DNA of 64,000 nucleotides from the NCBI RefSeq assembly GCF_013149785.1, contig NZ_JABEZU010000003.1, positions 476,092 to 540,091 of the forward strand, written 5' to 3'. Position 1 is the stretch's first letter, and each line of letters opens with the position of its first letter. The translations under genes were made by a program, and so were the position numbers. Source of the DNA: Isoptericola halotolerans. GTDB lineage: Bacteria > Actinomycetota > Actinomycetes > Actinomycetales > Cellulomonadaceae. This document shows positions 33,186 through 43,498 of the stretch, in pieces. The notes below the pieces were generated by a model. That model had not been told where the DNA came from, made no database searches, and was given only the letters and a program-made list of their open reading frames with translations.

Positions 33186-34066
33186 GACGGACCCGTCGTC
33201 AGTGGGTCACGCTCGGGCTCGCCGCGGTACTGCTCGCCTCCCTGTGCGTGCTGGCAGCGTTCTGGCAGTGGCATCGCTACACCGACCGTGTCGAGCAGAT
33301 CGCCCTCGTCGAGGCCAACTACACCGCAGAGCCGGTGCCGCTGGCCGGCGTCGTCGGATCCCCCGGCGCCACGCTGGCTGCCGAGGACGAGTGGAGGCCC
33401 GTCGTCGTCGTCGGCGAGTACGTGCCGTCCGGGACGGTGCTGCTGCGCAACCGGCCGGTCAACGGGACGCCCGGGTTCCACCTGATCGTGCCCTTGCGCA
33501 CGGTGCTCGACGGGCAGTCCGTGGTGTTCCTCGTCGATCGCGGCTTCGTGCCGCTCGGCGCTGACGCCGGCCAACCGGCGTCCGTCCCCGCTCCCCCGGT
33601 CGGCGAGATCGCCGTCACGGTCACCCTGCGCCCGGACGAACCGGCCGCGGACCGTGGCGCCGAGGCCGGGACGGTCTCGCGGATCAACAACGACCAGGTG
33701 CTCGCCGCCGCCGTGGACGGCGGGGCGAGCGTCGTCGCCGACGACGCCACGGTCGGCGCGTACGGCCAGATGCGTTCCGAGGACCCCGCGGCCGCGGAGG
33801 CCCTGGTCCCGGCACCGCGTCCGGACACCGACCCGGGGTCGCACCTCAGCTACGCGTTCCAGTGGGGGATCTTCGCGCTCGGCGCCGTCGGTGGCTTCGT
33901 CCTGCTGTGGCGGCGCGAGACCCGGGTCGCGAGCGTCACGGCCGGTGAGCTCATCGCGGCGGACGAGCCCGACGGCGCGTCACGACCCCGCCGTGAGCGC
34001 CGCGCGTCCCGCCGGACGGACGAGGAGCACGAGGACGCCCTCGTCGACGCGGTTCAGGCCGAGTAG
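33182..34066 (+). CDS. SURF1-family cytochrome c oxidase assembly protein
   Basis: A 294-residue protein with two membrane helices: one near the N-terminus (WVTLGLAAVLLASLCVLAAFWQ-like, about 8-28) and one near 225-243 (WGIFALGAVGGFVLLW), flanking an outward-facing SURF1 domain with RPVNGTPGFHLIVPLRT and the conserved NRPVNG. SURF1 helps insert heme a into aa3-type oxidase; ctaA, the heme A synthase, is at 49580. The GTG start overlaps the previous stop by 4 bp. The C-terminal tail of about 50 residues is charged and not conserved. Confidence 0.93.
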   Translation: MRRTRRQWVTLGLAAVLLASLCVLAAFWQWHRYTDRVEQIALVEANYTAEPVPLAGVVGSPGATLAAEDEWRPVVVVGEYVPSGTVLLRNRPVNGTPGFHLIVPLRTVLDGQSVVFLVDRGFVPLGADAGQPASVPAPPVGEIAVTVTLRPDEPAADRGAEAGTVSRINNDQVLAAAVDGGASVVADDATVGAYGQMRSEDPAAAEALVPAPRPDTDPGSHLSYAFQWGIFALGAVGGFVLLWRRETRVASVTAGELIAADEPDGASRPRRERRASRRTDEEHEDALVDAVQAE

Positions 34067-34141
34067 TCGTCGCCCGAGCCTGCGGCTTCACCCCCGGCGA
34101 GCACCTCGTACCTCGGCCCTCACCGGCGCCGCGCCTCCGGC

Positions 34142-35740
34142 TCAGGCGAGGGACACCAGCTCGGCGTAGTCGTCCGACCAGAGGTCCTCGTCGCCGTCGG
34201 GGAGCAGCAGCACCCGCTCGGGGTTGAGCGCGTCCACCGCGCCGTCGTCGTGCGTGACCATGATGACGGCGCCCTCGTAGGTGTTCAAGGCCCCGAGGAT
34301 CTCGGCCCGCGAGGCAGGGTCGAGGTTGTTGGTCGGCTCGTCCAGCAGCAGGACGTTCGCGCTGGAGACGACGAGCGTGGCCAGCGCGAGACGGGTCTTC
34401 TCACCACCGGAGAGGACGTGCGCCGGCTTGTCGGCGTCGTCCCCGCTGAAGAGGAACGAGCCGAGCGTGGTGCGCACCTGGGTGTCCGTCAGGTCGGGAG
34501 CGCTGTGCCGCAGGTTCTCCACGACGGTGGCGTCCATGTCGAGCATGTCGTGCTCCTGGGCGTAGTAGCCCATCTTGAGCCCGTGGCCGGGCAGCACCTC
34601 GCCCGTGTCGGGCGTCTCGACGCCGGCCAGGATCCGCAGCATCGTCGTCTTGCCCGCACCGTTGAGCCCGAGGATCACCACACGCGACCCGCGGTCGATC
34701 GCCAGGTCCACCCCGGCGAAGACCTCCAGCGACCCGTAGGTCTTGGACAGCCCGCGCGCCATGAGCGGCGTCTTGCCGCAGGGCGCCGGCTTCGGGAACC
34801 GCAGGGCGGCCACCTTGTCGCTCTGCCGCTCGCCCTCGGTGCCGGCGAGCATGCGCTCGGCACGCTTGATCATGTTCTGCGCGGCGGTCGCCTTGGTGGC
34901 CTTGGCCCGCATCTTGTTGGCCTGGGCCAGCAGCGTGCCGGCCTTCTTCTCGGCGTTCGCGCGCTCGCGGCGACGGCGGCGCTCGTCCTGCTCGCGCTGA
35001 CCGACGTAGGCGTCCCAGCCGAGGCTGTACTGGTCCAGCTCGCCACGGTTGGCGTCCAGGTGGAAGACCTTGTTCACCGTCGCGCGCAGCAGCTCGACGT
35101 CGTGGGAGATCACGATGAAACCGCCCGAGTACGACCTGAGGTACTCACGCAGCCAGACGATCGAGTCGGCGTCGAGGTGGTTCGTGGGCTCGTCCAGCAG
35201 CAGCGTGTCGACGCCGGAGAACAGGATCCGCGCGAGCTCGATGCGGCGGCGCTGACCGCCGGAGAGCGTGTGCAGGGGCTGGGCGAGGATGCGGTCGTCG
35301 AGCGCCAGGTTGCTGGTGATCCGGTGCGCCTCCGACTCCGCGGAGTAGCCGCCGGCCGCGAGGAAGCGGGTCTCGAGCTTCGGGTAGCGCTCCATCGCCG
35401 CCTCCTGGACGACCGGGTCCTCGCTGGCCATCTCCTTCTCCGCCACCCGCATCTTCGCGACGATCTTGTCCAGGCCCCGGGCGCTGAGCACACGGTCCAT
35501 CGCGACGACGTCGAGGTCGCCGGTGCGGGGGTCCTGCGGCAGGTAGCCGATCTCGTTGCCACGCGTGATCGTGCCGCCCGTCGGCAGGCTGTCGCCCGCG
35601 AGGGTCTTGGTGAGCGTGGTCTTGCCGGCGCCGTTGCGGCCGACGAGGCCGATGCGGTCGCCCGGAGCCACGCGGAACGTGGCCTCGTGCAGCAGGACGC
35701 GGGCGCCGAAGCGCAGCTCGACGCCGTGGGCGGTGATCAA
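34142..35740 (-). CDS. ABC-F family ATP-binding protein
   Basis: A 532-residue protein with two ATPase domains in one chain and no membrane segment. Walker A sequences are GRNGAGKTT and GLNGAGKTT; signatures are LSGGQRRR and LSGGEKTR; both Walker B motifs end DEPTN as in ABC-F. The Arg/Lys-rich linker between the domains (about 240-310) is the P-site tRNA interaction motif. ABC-F proteins act on ribosomes. The start is TTG at 35740 (ITAHGV), with GAAGGA upstream; this opening is usual for the subfamily. Confidence 0.93.
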   Translation of the reverse strand: MITAHGVELRFGARVLLHEATFRVAPGDRIGLVGRNGAGKTTLTKTLAGDSLPTGGTITRGNEIGYLPQDPRTGDLDVVAMDRVLSARGLDKIVAKMRVAEKEMASEDPVVQEAAMERYPKLETRFLAAGGYSAESEAHRITSNLALDDRILAQPLHTLSGGQRRRIELARILFSGVDTLLLDEPTNHLDADSIVWLREYLRSYSGGFIVISHDVELLRATVNKVFHLDANRGELDQYSLGWDAYVGQREQDERRRRRERANAEKKAGTLLAQANKMRAKATKATAAQNMIKRAERMLAGTEGERQSDKVAALRFPKPAPCGKTPLMARGLSKTYGSLEVFAGVDLAIDRGSRVVILGLNGAGKTTMLRILAGVETPDTGEVLPGHGLKMGYYAQEHDMLDMDATVVENLRHSAPDLTDTQVRTTLGSFLFSGDDADKPAHVLSGGEKTRLALATLVVSSANVLLLDEPTNNLDPASRAEILGALNTYEGAVIMVTHDDGAVDALNPERVLLLPDGDEDLWSDDYAELVSLA

Positions 35741-35863
35741 GGCAGAGTGTCCTTCAGAAAGAGGGTGGGGGCTCCGGCGAGTCTAGTGGTCCCGTTCCTG
35801 GCTGGCGACGACTTACGTCACACGCGCGACGGAGCGGCCCTCCGGGTCGATAGGGTTCCCACC

Positions 35864-37363
35864 GTGCCCCCCGCCGAGGCCCGTGTGCCGCGTACGACGT
35901 CGACCGTCCTCGCCGTCGCCACGGTGCTCGCCGGCCTCGCGGCGCGAGCGCTGCTCCCCACCCCGGTCGGCGGACCGGTGGGCGACATGCTGTACGCGAT
36001 GCTGCTCGTGTGGCTCGTCGCTCTCCTCCTCCCCCGCTCGCCGCGGCTCCTCACGTCCGCGATCGCCCTCGCGGTGTGCACGGCGATCGAGGTGTCGCAC
36101 CTGACCGACGTGCCCGCCGGGATCCTCGAGCGTGTGCCCGCCGCGCGCTACGTGCTCGGCACGACCTTCGGGGCGGCGGACCTCGCGTGGTACGGCCTCG
36201 GTGCGTTCCTGGCCGGGGCTCTTCTCGTCGTGGTCTCCCCGCGGGCGGCGGCCGTCGACGACGCGCTGCGGCGCGTGCGTGCGGAGCCGGCCCCCGCCGT
36301 CGGGAGGCGCGTCGCCGCGGTCCTCGTACCGCTCGCCCTGGTGGGCACGGTGGTCGCCGCCGGTGCCGGCGTCGGACGCACGTTGTCGATCGAGGCCGAG
36401 GCCCTGGTCGCACAGGTCGATGCCGCGCGCGTCGTGCTCGACGACTCGGCCGATCGGGTCACCGACGACTCCGTCCGGTCGGCGCTGTCCGGGACGCTCG
36501 ACGAGGCCGAGTCGGTGCTGAGTGCGACGCCGGTCCTCGAACGACGTCCCGGCGACGCCGTCGAGATCCGCGGACAGGTCGAGAGATCCGTCGCGGCGGT
36601 GCAGGAGTCCCGCCGAGCGTTCGCGATCACCGCGGCGACGGAGGCCCGAGGACCGCTCGCACCCGCGCGGCAGGCGGCCGCGACGGTGCTGGCGGCCACC
36701 GACGAGCTCGCCGACGAGGGACACGGCGCAGGCCGCCGGGTCCGGACGGCCCTGCGCGACGCCGTCGGCGCCACCGACGACCTGCTCGCGAGCAGTGGGC
36801 CCGACCGTCTGGACGGGATGGCGCTCGGCGAGCTGGAGCACCTCGCTGCCGACCTGGCCGCCCTCCGGGAGGAGGTCGTCGGGGCCACCACGGCACTGAT
36901 GACCGCCCAGGACGCCGTCGTCTGCCCGGAGCCCGACCAGCTCTGGTTCCCCGAGGGCGGCCGACTCTCGGACGACGACCTCGCCCCGATCCCCTGGGCA
37001 CCGCAGCACGCGGTGCGCGCCGATCTCGTCGACGGCCTGGTGGCTCTCGACGAGGCGTACCGGGCGGAGTTCGGGCAGCACCTCACGGTCAACTCCGCCT
37101 ACCGCTCCTACGACGACCAGCTCGCGGTGCACGACCCGACGAACCCCAACCCGCTCGCCGCGCCGCCCGGCTGCTCGAACCACGGGCTGGGGACCGCCGT
37201 CGACGTCAGCATGGGGCCCGAGGGGTTCGACGGCGCCCGGTTCTCCTGGATGAAGGCCAACGCGGAGCAGTACGGCTGGACGCACCCGGACTGGGCCGGG
37301 CCCGGCGGACGGCTCCCGGAACCGTGGCACTGGGAGTCCGTGGAGACACCGGTCGCGTACTGA
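35864..37363 (+). CDS. DUF2809 membrane domain fused to VanY-type D,D-carboxypeptidase
   Basis: A 499-residue two-part protein. Residues 10-150 hold a DUF2809-like set of membrane helices (including GDMLYAMLLVWLVALLLPRS and ADLAWYGLGAFLAGALLVVV) plus a further helix near 150-168. A long helical, probably coiled spacer (170-360) follows. The C-terminus is an M15B peptidase: SAYRSYDDQ (411-419), zinc ligands His440 and Asp447 in NHGLGTAVD, and His489 in EPWHW. The catalytic domain should face the wall and trim peptidoglycan peptides. The GTG at 35864 lies 7 nt after TAGGGT (leaderless). Confidence 0.88.
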   Translation: MPPAEARVPRTTSTVLAVATVLAGLAARALLPTPVGGPVGDMLYAMLLVWLVALLLPRSPRLLTSAIALAVCTAIEVSHLTDVPAGILERVPAARYVLGTTFGAADLAWYGLGAFLAGALLVVVSPRAAAVDDALRRVRAEPAPAVGRRVAAVLVPLALVGTVVAAGAGVGRTLSIEAEALVAQVDAARVVLDDSADRVTDDSVRSALSGTLDEAESVLSATPVLERRPGDAVEIRGQVERSVAAVQESRRAFAITAATEARGPLAPARQAAATVLAATDELADEGHGAGRRVRTALRDAVGATDDLLASSGPDRLDGMALGELEHLAADLAALREEVVGATTALMTAQDAVVCPEPDQLWFPEGGRLSDDDLAPIPWAPQHAVRADLVDGLVALDEAYRAEFGQHLTVNSAYRSYDDQLAVHDPTNPNPLAAPPGCSNHGLGTAVDVSMGPEGFDGARFSWMKANAEQYGWTHPDWAGPGGRLPEPWHWESVETPVAY

Positions 37364-37409
37364 CGGGCTCCGTCCGGCCGACGTCGGCGGGTCGCCCTAC
37401 GGTGGAGTC

Positions 37410-37943
37410 GTGACCGAGCCGACTGCCTCGCCGTTCGTGGCGCTGCTGTGCGCGGTCAACGTCGGCGGCACCGGCCGACTGCCGATGAGCGACCTGCGCG
37501 ATCTGTGCGCGTCGGTCGGGTTCGGCGCCGTCCGCACCTACATCGCCAGCGGGAACGTCGTGTTCACGGCCAGGCTCGGTGCCGACGGTGCGCGGACCGT
37601 CCTCGAGGACGCGCTGCGGGAGTACGCGGGCAAGCCCGTGGGCGCGTTGATCAGGACACCGGGCGAGCTGGCGCGCGTCCGGGACGCCAACCCTTTCGCC
37701 GGTGCCGTCCCGAGCCGGGTCGGAGTCACGTTCCTCGACGCCCCGCCCGAGACCGACACCGCGGAGCGTGCCGCCGGGGCGACCGGCGAGCAGATCGCGC
37801 TCGGCGCCCGGGAGATCTACGTCCACTACCCGGACGGGATGGGCCGCAGCCGGCTCCGACTCCCCCCGAGCGCCGGCCGCGCGACGACGCGCAACATGAA
37901 CACGGTGACGAGGCTGGCCGCGCTCGCGGCGGAGGCGAGCTGA
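37410..37943 (+). CDS. DUF1697-family protein
   Basis: A 177-residue protein with the DUF1697 signatures VALLCAVNVGGTGRLPMSDLR near the start (quoted in part; residues about 9-29), YIASGNVVF (46-54) and the C-terminal ATTRNMNTV. The family has an alpha/beta fold and no assigned activity. The GTG at 37410 lies 6 nt after TACGGT (37398-37403), giving a leaderless mRNA. Stands alone between the VanY fusion and a methyltransferase; the 90-bp gap after it carries the Zur/Fur-type box. Confidence 0.88.
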   Translation: MTEPTASPFVALLCAVNVGGTGRLPMSDLRDLCASVGFGAVRTYIASGNVVFTARLGADGARTVLEDALREYAGKPVGALIRTPGELARVRDANPFAGAVPSRVGVTFLDAPPETDTAERAAGATGEQIALGAREIYVHYPDGMGRSRLRLPPSAGRATTRNMNTVTRLAALAAEAS

Positions 37944-37987
37944 TCGCCGACGACGGGCACTCTGACCTCGGTCACGGCGGGAAGGTG

Positions 37988-38002
37988 TGAGAATGATTCT
38001 CA
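37988..38002. promoter_or_regulatory. Zur/Fur-type 7-1-7 operator
   Basis: TGAGAATGATTCTCA is a perfect 7-1-7 palindrome and agrees with the Zur box of actinobacteria (TGAAAATGATTTTCA type) with one symmetric change per arm. It lies 32 bp upstream of the methyltransferase ATG, in promoter position. Confidence 0.75.
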
Positions 38003-38033
38003 TCAACCGCCACCAGCCGACGGAGGAACCACC

Positions 38034-38780
38034 ATGCAGAACGACGCCAGCACGGACGTCTACCAGGACCTCGGCGAGTTCCACGACCTCTTCATGGACG
38101 AGCCCTGGGCCGGGCTGCGCCCCGCGCTCACCACGGCGTTCGCGGACCTCGGCCCCCAGCACACGCTCCTCGACCTCGGTGCCGGAACCGGGCTCGGGAC
38201 GCGCACGCTCGCCTCGGTGACCGGTGCGCAGATCGTGGCGATCGAGCCCTCGCGCACCATGCGGGCCGTGCTGACCGCCAGGGTCGCCGACGACGAGGAC
38301 CTGTCGCGGCGGGTGACCGTGCGCGCCGGCCTGCTGCCCGGCGCCCTCGACGACGTCGTCGGCCGCGTCGACGGGTTCGTCGCGGCACACATGGTGGGCC
38401 ACCTGTCGGAGGACGAGCGCAGCGCGACGTTCGCCCGGCTGCGATCCCTCATGACGCCCGAGGCCGTCGGTGTCATGACGATCGAGCCGGCGGGTGACGA
38501 AGGCCCCGCGGGCGAGGCCTTCGTCCAGGAACGTTGGGTCGGCTCGCTGCGCTACGTCGCGCGCTACCTGCCGGCGACGGACGAGCGCCGGTTCGTCAGC
38601 GAGTACGAGGTGCACGACGCCGAAAGGCTGCTGCGATCAGAGCGGTTCGTCGGGTCGTGGGAGAGGCTCAGCCCTGCCCGGCTCCGCCGCGAGCTGTCGG
38701 CGGCAGGCTTCGACGTCGAGCTGCACCAGCCCGGCGCCGCCCTGGTCCGGCTGATCGGGCGTACGTCGATGCCCGCATAG
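38034..38780 (+). CDS. class I SAM-dependent methyltransferase
   Basis: A 248-residue methyltransferase. The SAM motif LLDLGAGTGLGTRTL (about 45-59), the acidic IVAIEPS and post-motif VDGFVAAHMVGHLSEDE are normal. The acceptor is unknown. The ATG at 38034 has GGAGG 6 nt upstream. The preceding perfect Zur/Fur box suggests expression when zinc (or iron) is short, unusual for a lone methyltransferase; a role in metallophore synthesis or metal-sparing modification is possible but unproven. No other zinc genes are adjacent. Confidence 0.88.
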   Translation: MQNDASTDVYQDLGEFHDLFMDEPWAGLRPALTTAFADLGPQHTLLDLGAGTGLGTRTLASVTGAQIVAIEPSRTMRAVLTARVADDEDLSRRVTVRAGLLPGALDDVVGRVDGFVAAHMVGHLSEDERSATFARLRSLMTPEAVGVMTIEPAGDEGPAGEAFVQERWVGSLRYVARYLPATDERRFVSEYEVHDAERLLRSERFVGSWERLSPARLRRELSAAGFDVELHQPGAALVRLIGRTSMPA

Positions 38781-38831
38781 CTGCCTCCGGATGCACTGCG
38801 ACCGACGAACCCGCCCGACTGTGATCTCCGC

Positions 38832-39401
38832 TCACCACGTGCGAGAGTGCTGCCGCACCAGGCTCTGCCCGTCCGTGCCGAGTCTGCGACACAGTCCGAT
38901 CAGAACGAGCGCACACTGGCGTGCATCTGCTCCGGCGTCGTGGTGGTCGTGGTCCGGGATGTTCAGCGCTGTCGAGACATCGGGCAGCTTGTAGGAGGCA
39001 AGATCCAGCACCGACCTGGCGGTGTCGCGCGTGCAGAGCCAACGGGTGCGGGGAAGCACGATGCCGCAGGCCGCGCTCGCCTGCGTCAGGACCGAGCGGT
39101 CGAAGGCGGCGTTGTGCGCAACCAGCGCATCCGCGCCAGCGAACTCTGCGACCTTCGGATAGACGACGTCCCAGGTCGGCGCTCCGAGCACGGCTTGCGC
39201 CGTGATGCCGTGCACGGCCACGTTGTAGTGGTTGAACGACTGGACCCCGGAGGGGGGCTGGACCAGCGTCTCGAGCGTGTCCACGACGACGCCGTCCCGG
39301 ACCTTGGCAAGGCCGACCGAGCACACAGACGCCCGCTTCGGGTTGGCCGTCTCGAAATCGATCGCGGTGAACGACAGACCCTCGAGAGCAATGTGCGACA
39401 T
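38832..39401 (-). CDS. DEDDh 3'-5' exonuclease (DnaQ-like)
   Basis: A 189-residue nuclease. Exo I is AIDFETAN (Asp and Glu), Exo II has the Asp in AHNAAFDRSVL, and Exo III is HHDAGADA with the His and Asp of the DEDDh class. It degrades DNA or RNA from 3' ends. No polymerase or helicase domain is attached. The ATG at 39401 is preferred over 39410 because TATCAT (39409-39414) lies 7 nt before it (leaderless). It is divergent from the duplicated-domain protein, sharing an 87-bp gap. GC bias is a little lower than in the surrounding genes. Confidence 0.9.
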   Translation of the reverse strand: MSHIALEGLSFTAIDFETANPKRASVCSVGLAKVRDGVVVDTLETLVQPPSGVQSFNHYNVAVHGITAQAVLGAPTWDVVYPKVAEFAGADALVAHNAAFDRSVLTQASAACGIVLPRTRWLCTRDTARSVLDLASYKLPDVSTALNIPDHDHHDAGADARQCALVLIGLCRRLGTDGQSLVRQHSRTW

Positions 39402-39488
39402 GGTGGACATGATAGACAGCCCACCACCATCGACGCGGACGCTCGGTCGAGGCGCCGGTGCAGGTCAGCAGGCGGTACGATGCGGATC

Positions 39489-40037
39489 GTGCGTGATGAC
39501 CTTGGCTTCGCTGTTCCCACCGCTCGTCGCGACCTGGCCAGCCTGAGGACTGCCCTCAAGGCGGTTCATCAAGGCATGCTGGTCACCGCAGCACTGCGCA
39601 CCGCTGAACACGGACGGTTCAACGTCTCCGGTCGTGTACGTCGAGACCTGACCGACACCGCGTTCAAGGTGGGCTGGTGGGATCTGACGACGGGCAAGGG
39701 CACCGAGCCCGTCGCGGAACTGCAGAGTCTCGTCACGACGGACGCGGGCGATGCCCCGGCCGGGCCCGGCGTGGCCAAGGTCGACGACCTGCGCGACGTG
39801 GTCTCGACACTTGCCGCCGGTGACGTCGTCACTGCGGGCTTCGAGTTCGAGGGCTGTGGTGCGTTCACGATTTCCGGCGAGATCCGCCGCGACGAGGTCG
39901 GCACGAGGTGGGTCCTGGCGGGGCATCATCTGGGCCACGGCGACGCCCCCGCAGCACGCCTCCGTCGCCTTACGGTTGAGCGCAGGGCTCCAGCACTCGC
40001 CGCAGCGAGCGGCAGCGACGACCTGTCCGGCGACTGA
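39489..40037 (+). CDS. hypothetical protein with tandem duplicated domain
   Basis: A 182-residue protein of unknown family made of two similar halves. Residues 19-53 align without gaps to 101-135 (offset 82), including GRFNVSGRVRRD against GAFTISGEIRRD and LVTAA against VVTAG; similarity continues to about 82 and 163. Each half looks like a small beta-barrel-like fold. The GTG at 39489 follows TACGAT (39476-39481) by 7 nt; an in-frame ATG at 39480 is the alternative. Divergent from the DEDDh exonuclease, so possibly co-regulated. Codon bias is weaker than in neighbours. Confidence 0.75.
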   Translation: MRDDLGFAVPTARRDLASLRTALKAVHQGMLVTAALRTAEHGRFNVSGRVRRDLTDTAFKVGWWDLTTGKGTEPVAELQSLVTTDAGDAPAGPGVAKVDDLRDVVSTLAAGDVVTAGFEFEGCGAFTISGEIRRDEVGTRWVLAGHHLGHGDAPAARLRRLTVERRAPALAAASGSDDLSGD

Positions 40038-40082
40038 CCTCGCCGCCTCGAGGCGGGCACGGCACCTTCCGCAGACCTGAGG

Positions 40083-40118
40083 AGCCCCTCCGACCTGCGG
40101 CGGCAGGTCAGAGGGGCT
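40083..40118. terminator. terminator hairpin after suf operon and duplicated-domain gene
   Basis: Arms 40083-40098 and 40103-40118 pair over 15 of 16 positions (one mismatch) around a GGCG loop, between the converging duplicated-domain gene and sufT. Confidence 0.82.
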
Positions 40119-40129
40119 GACTCGCAACC

Positions 40130-40495
40130 TCAGACGTTGAAGCCCAGCATCCGCAGCTGCTCACGACCGTCGTCCGTGATCTTCTCCGGACCCCACGGCG
40201 GCATCCACACCCAGTTGATCCGGTGACCGGTGACGAGTCCCTCGAGGGCCTGCGCGGACTGGTCCTCCAGGACGTCGGTCAGCGGGCACGCCGCCGACGT
40301 CAGCGTCATGTCGATGGTGGCGTGGTTGTTCTGGTCCACCTCGACGCCGTAGACCAGCCCGAGGTCGACGACGTTGATCCCGAGCTCGGGGTCGATGACG
40401 TCGCGCATCGCCTCCTCGACGTCCGCCGCGGTGGTCGCACCCGGTGTCGGGCCGGCCGGGGCCGGCGTGGCCGTCTCGGTCGTGTTCTCAGTCAT
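40130..40495 (-). CDS. sufT: SufT-like metal-sulfur cluster assembly factor (DUF59/MIP18)
   Basis: A 121-residue protein with a disordered Thr/Ala/Pro N-terminus (1-22) and the DUF59 domain: VIDPELGINVVDLGLVYGV (about 34-52), the reactive Cys in SAACPLTD, and MPPWGPEKI. It matures Fe-S proteins. Last gene of the suf operon, overlapping sufU by 8 bp. ATG at 40495, with GGAGGAACCG upstream inside sufU. Confidence 0.93.
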   Translation of the reverse strand: MTENTTETATPAPAGPTPGATTAADVEEAMRDVIDPELGINVVDLGLVYGVEVDQNNHATIDMTLTSAACPLTDVLEDQSAQALEGLVTGHRINWVWMPPWGPEKITDDGREQLRMLGFNV

Positions 40496-40994
40496 CGGTT
40501 CCTCCGGTCGAGTCTGCCAGCGCGCCGCTGCGCGCCAGCGAGTCCTTCAGCGCTGCCCAGCCGAGCAGCGCGCACTTGATGCGGGCGGGGTACTGCGAGA
40601 CGCCGGTGAACGCCTCGCCGTCGCCGAGGGCGTCGAGCGACGCCTCGTCGTCCAGCCCCTTGCCGCGCGATCCCATCAGGGCGTGGAACGCCTCGTCCAG
40701 GCGACGGACGTCGGCCAGGTTCCGACCGGTGACGAGCTCGGTCATCACCGAGACGGACGCCTGCGAGATGGAACAGCCCTCCCCCTCCCAGGAGACGCCC
40801 GACACCACGGTGTCGCGGCCGGGGCCGGGAGCGACGTCCACGCGCAGCGTGACCTCGTCCCCGCACGTCGGGTTCACCTGGTGCGACTCCCCACCGAGAT
40901 GTCCCTCGACGGGCTCGGCCAGGCCACGGCCGTGCGGGTGCTTCGCATGGTCGAGGATGACCTGCTGGTACATCTGCTCCAACGAGCTGCTCAT
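40488..40994 (-). CDS. sufU: Fe-S cluster assembly sulfur-transfer protein SufU
   Basis: A 168-residue SufU. Zinc ligands Cys44 and Asp46 (NPTCGDE), Cys74 (GEGCSIS) and Cys141 (ARIKCALLGW) are all present, with the SufU-type insertion between the second and third. It accepts persulfide from SufS by zinc-ligand exchange. ATG at 40994 with GGAGG 5 nt upstream; it follows sufS by 13 bp. Confidence 0.95.
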   Translation of the reverse strand: MSSSLEQMYQQVILDHAKHPHGRGLAEPVEGHLGGESHQVNPTCGDEVTLRVDVAPGPGRDTVVSGVSWEGEGCSISQASVSVMTELVTGRNLADVRRLDEAFHALMGSRGKGLDDEASLDALGDGEAFTGVSQYPARIKCALLGWAALKDSLARSGALADSTGGTDD

Positions 40995-41007
40995 GGGTCC
41001 TCCTGAC

Positions 41008-43100
<2,093 letters not shown>

Positions 43101-43146
43101 CAGGTGGTTCTCCAGGTCTTGTTCGAAAGTCTGTGGTTCAGGGAGG

Positions 43147-43494
43147 TCAGGACACGGCGGCGAGCGGGGCGTCGATGTCGACGAGCACCTTGTCGCCGTC
43201 CACGGTCACCGGGTAGACGGGCACCGGCCGGGTCGCAGGAAGCTGCAGCGGCTTGCCGGTGCGCAGGTCGAACTGCGAGCCGTGCAGCCAGCACTCGACC
43301 CGGCAGCCCTCGACCTCCCCGTCGGACAGCGAGACCGCCCCGTGGGAGCAGATGTCGCTGATCGCGTGAAAGTCACCGTCGGCGTCCCGGACGAGCGCGA
43401 CCGGCACCATGGCACCGTCGGCGGCCTGGAGCTCGACGAGCTTGGCCTCCTCGGGCTCCAGGTCGGTCGTCGAGGCGACGATCTGCTGGGTCAC
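43147..43494 (-). CDS. Rieske-type [2Fe-2S] ferredoxin in suf operon
   Basis: A 115-residue protein. Both Rieske boxes are complete: Cys49-x-His51 (CSHG) and Cys68-x2-His71 (CWLHG). No oxygenase or membrane domain. Such a protein between sufD and sufC is frequent in actinobacteria and may donate electrons for cluster assembly. GTG start at 43494, 4 bp after the sufD stop, so tightly coupled. Confidence 0.93.
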   Translation of the reverse strand: MTQQIVASTTDLEPEEAKLVELQAADGAMVPVALVRDADGDFHAISDICSHGAVSLSDGEVEGCRVECWLHGSQFDLRTGKPLQLPATRPVPVYPVTVDGDKVLVDIDAPLAAVS

Positions 43495-43498
43495 GCCG

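Noticed and set aside
34250..37363. A 1,037-codon plus-strand frame extending the VanY gene upstream
   Set aside because: The part before 35864 is antisense to the ABC-F gene. The leaderless TAGGGT-7-GTG at 35864 marks the real start.
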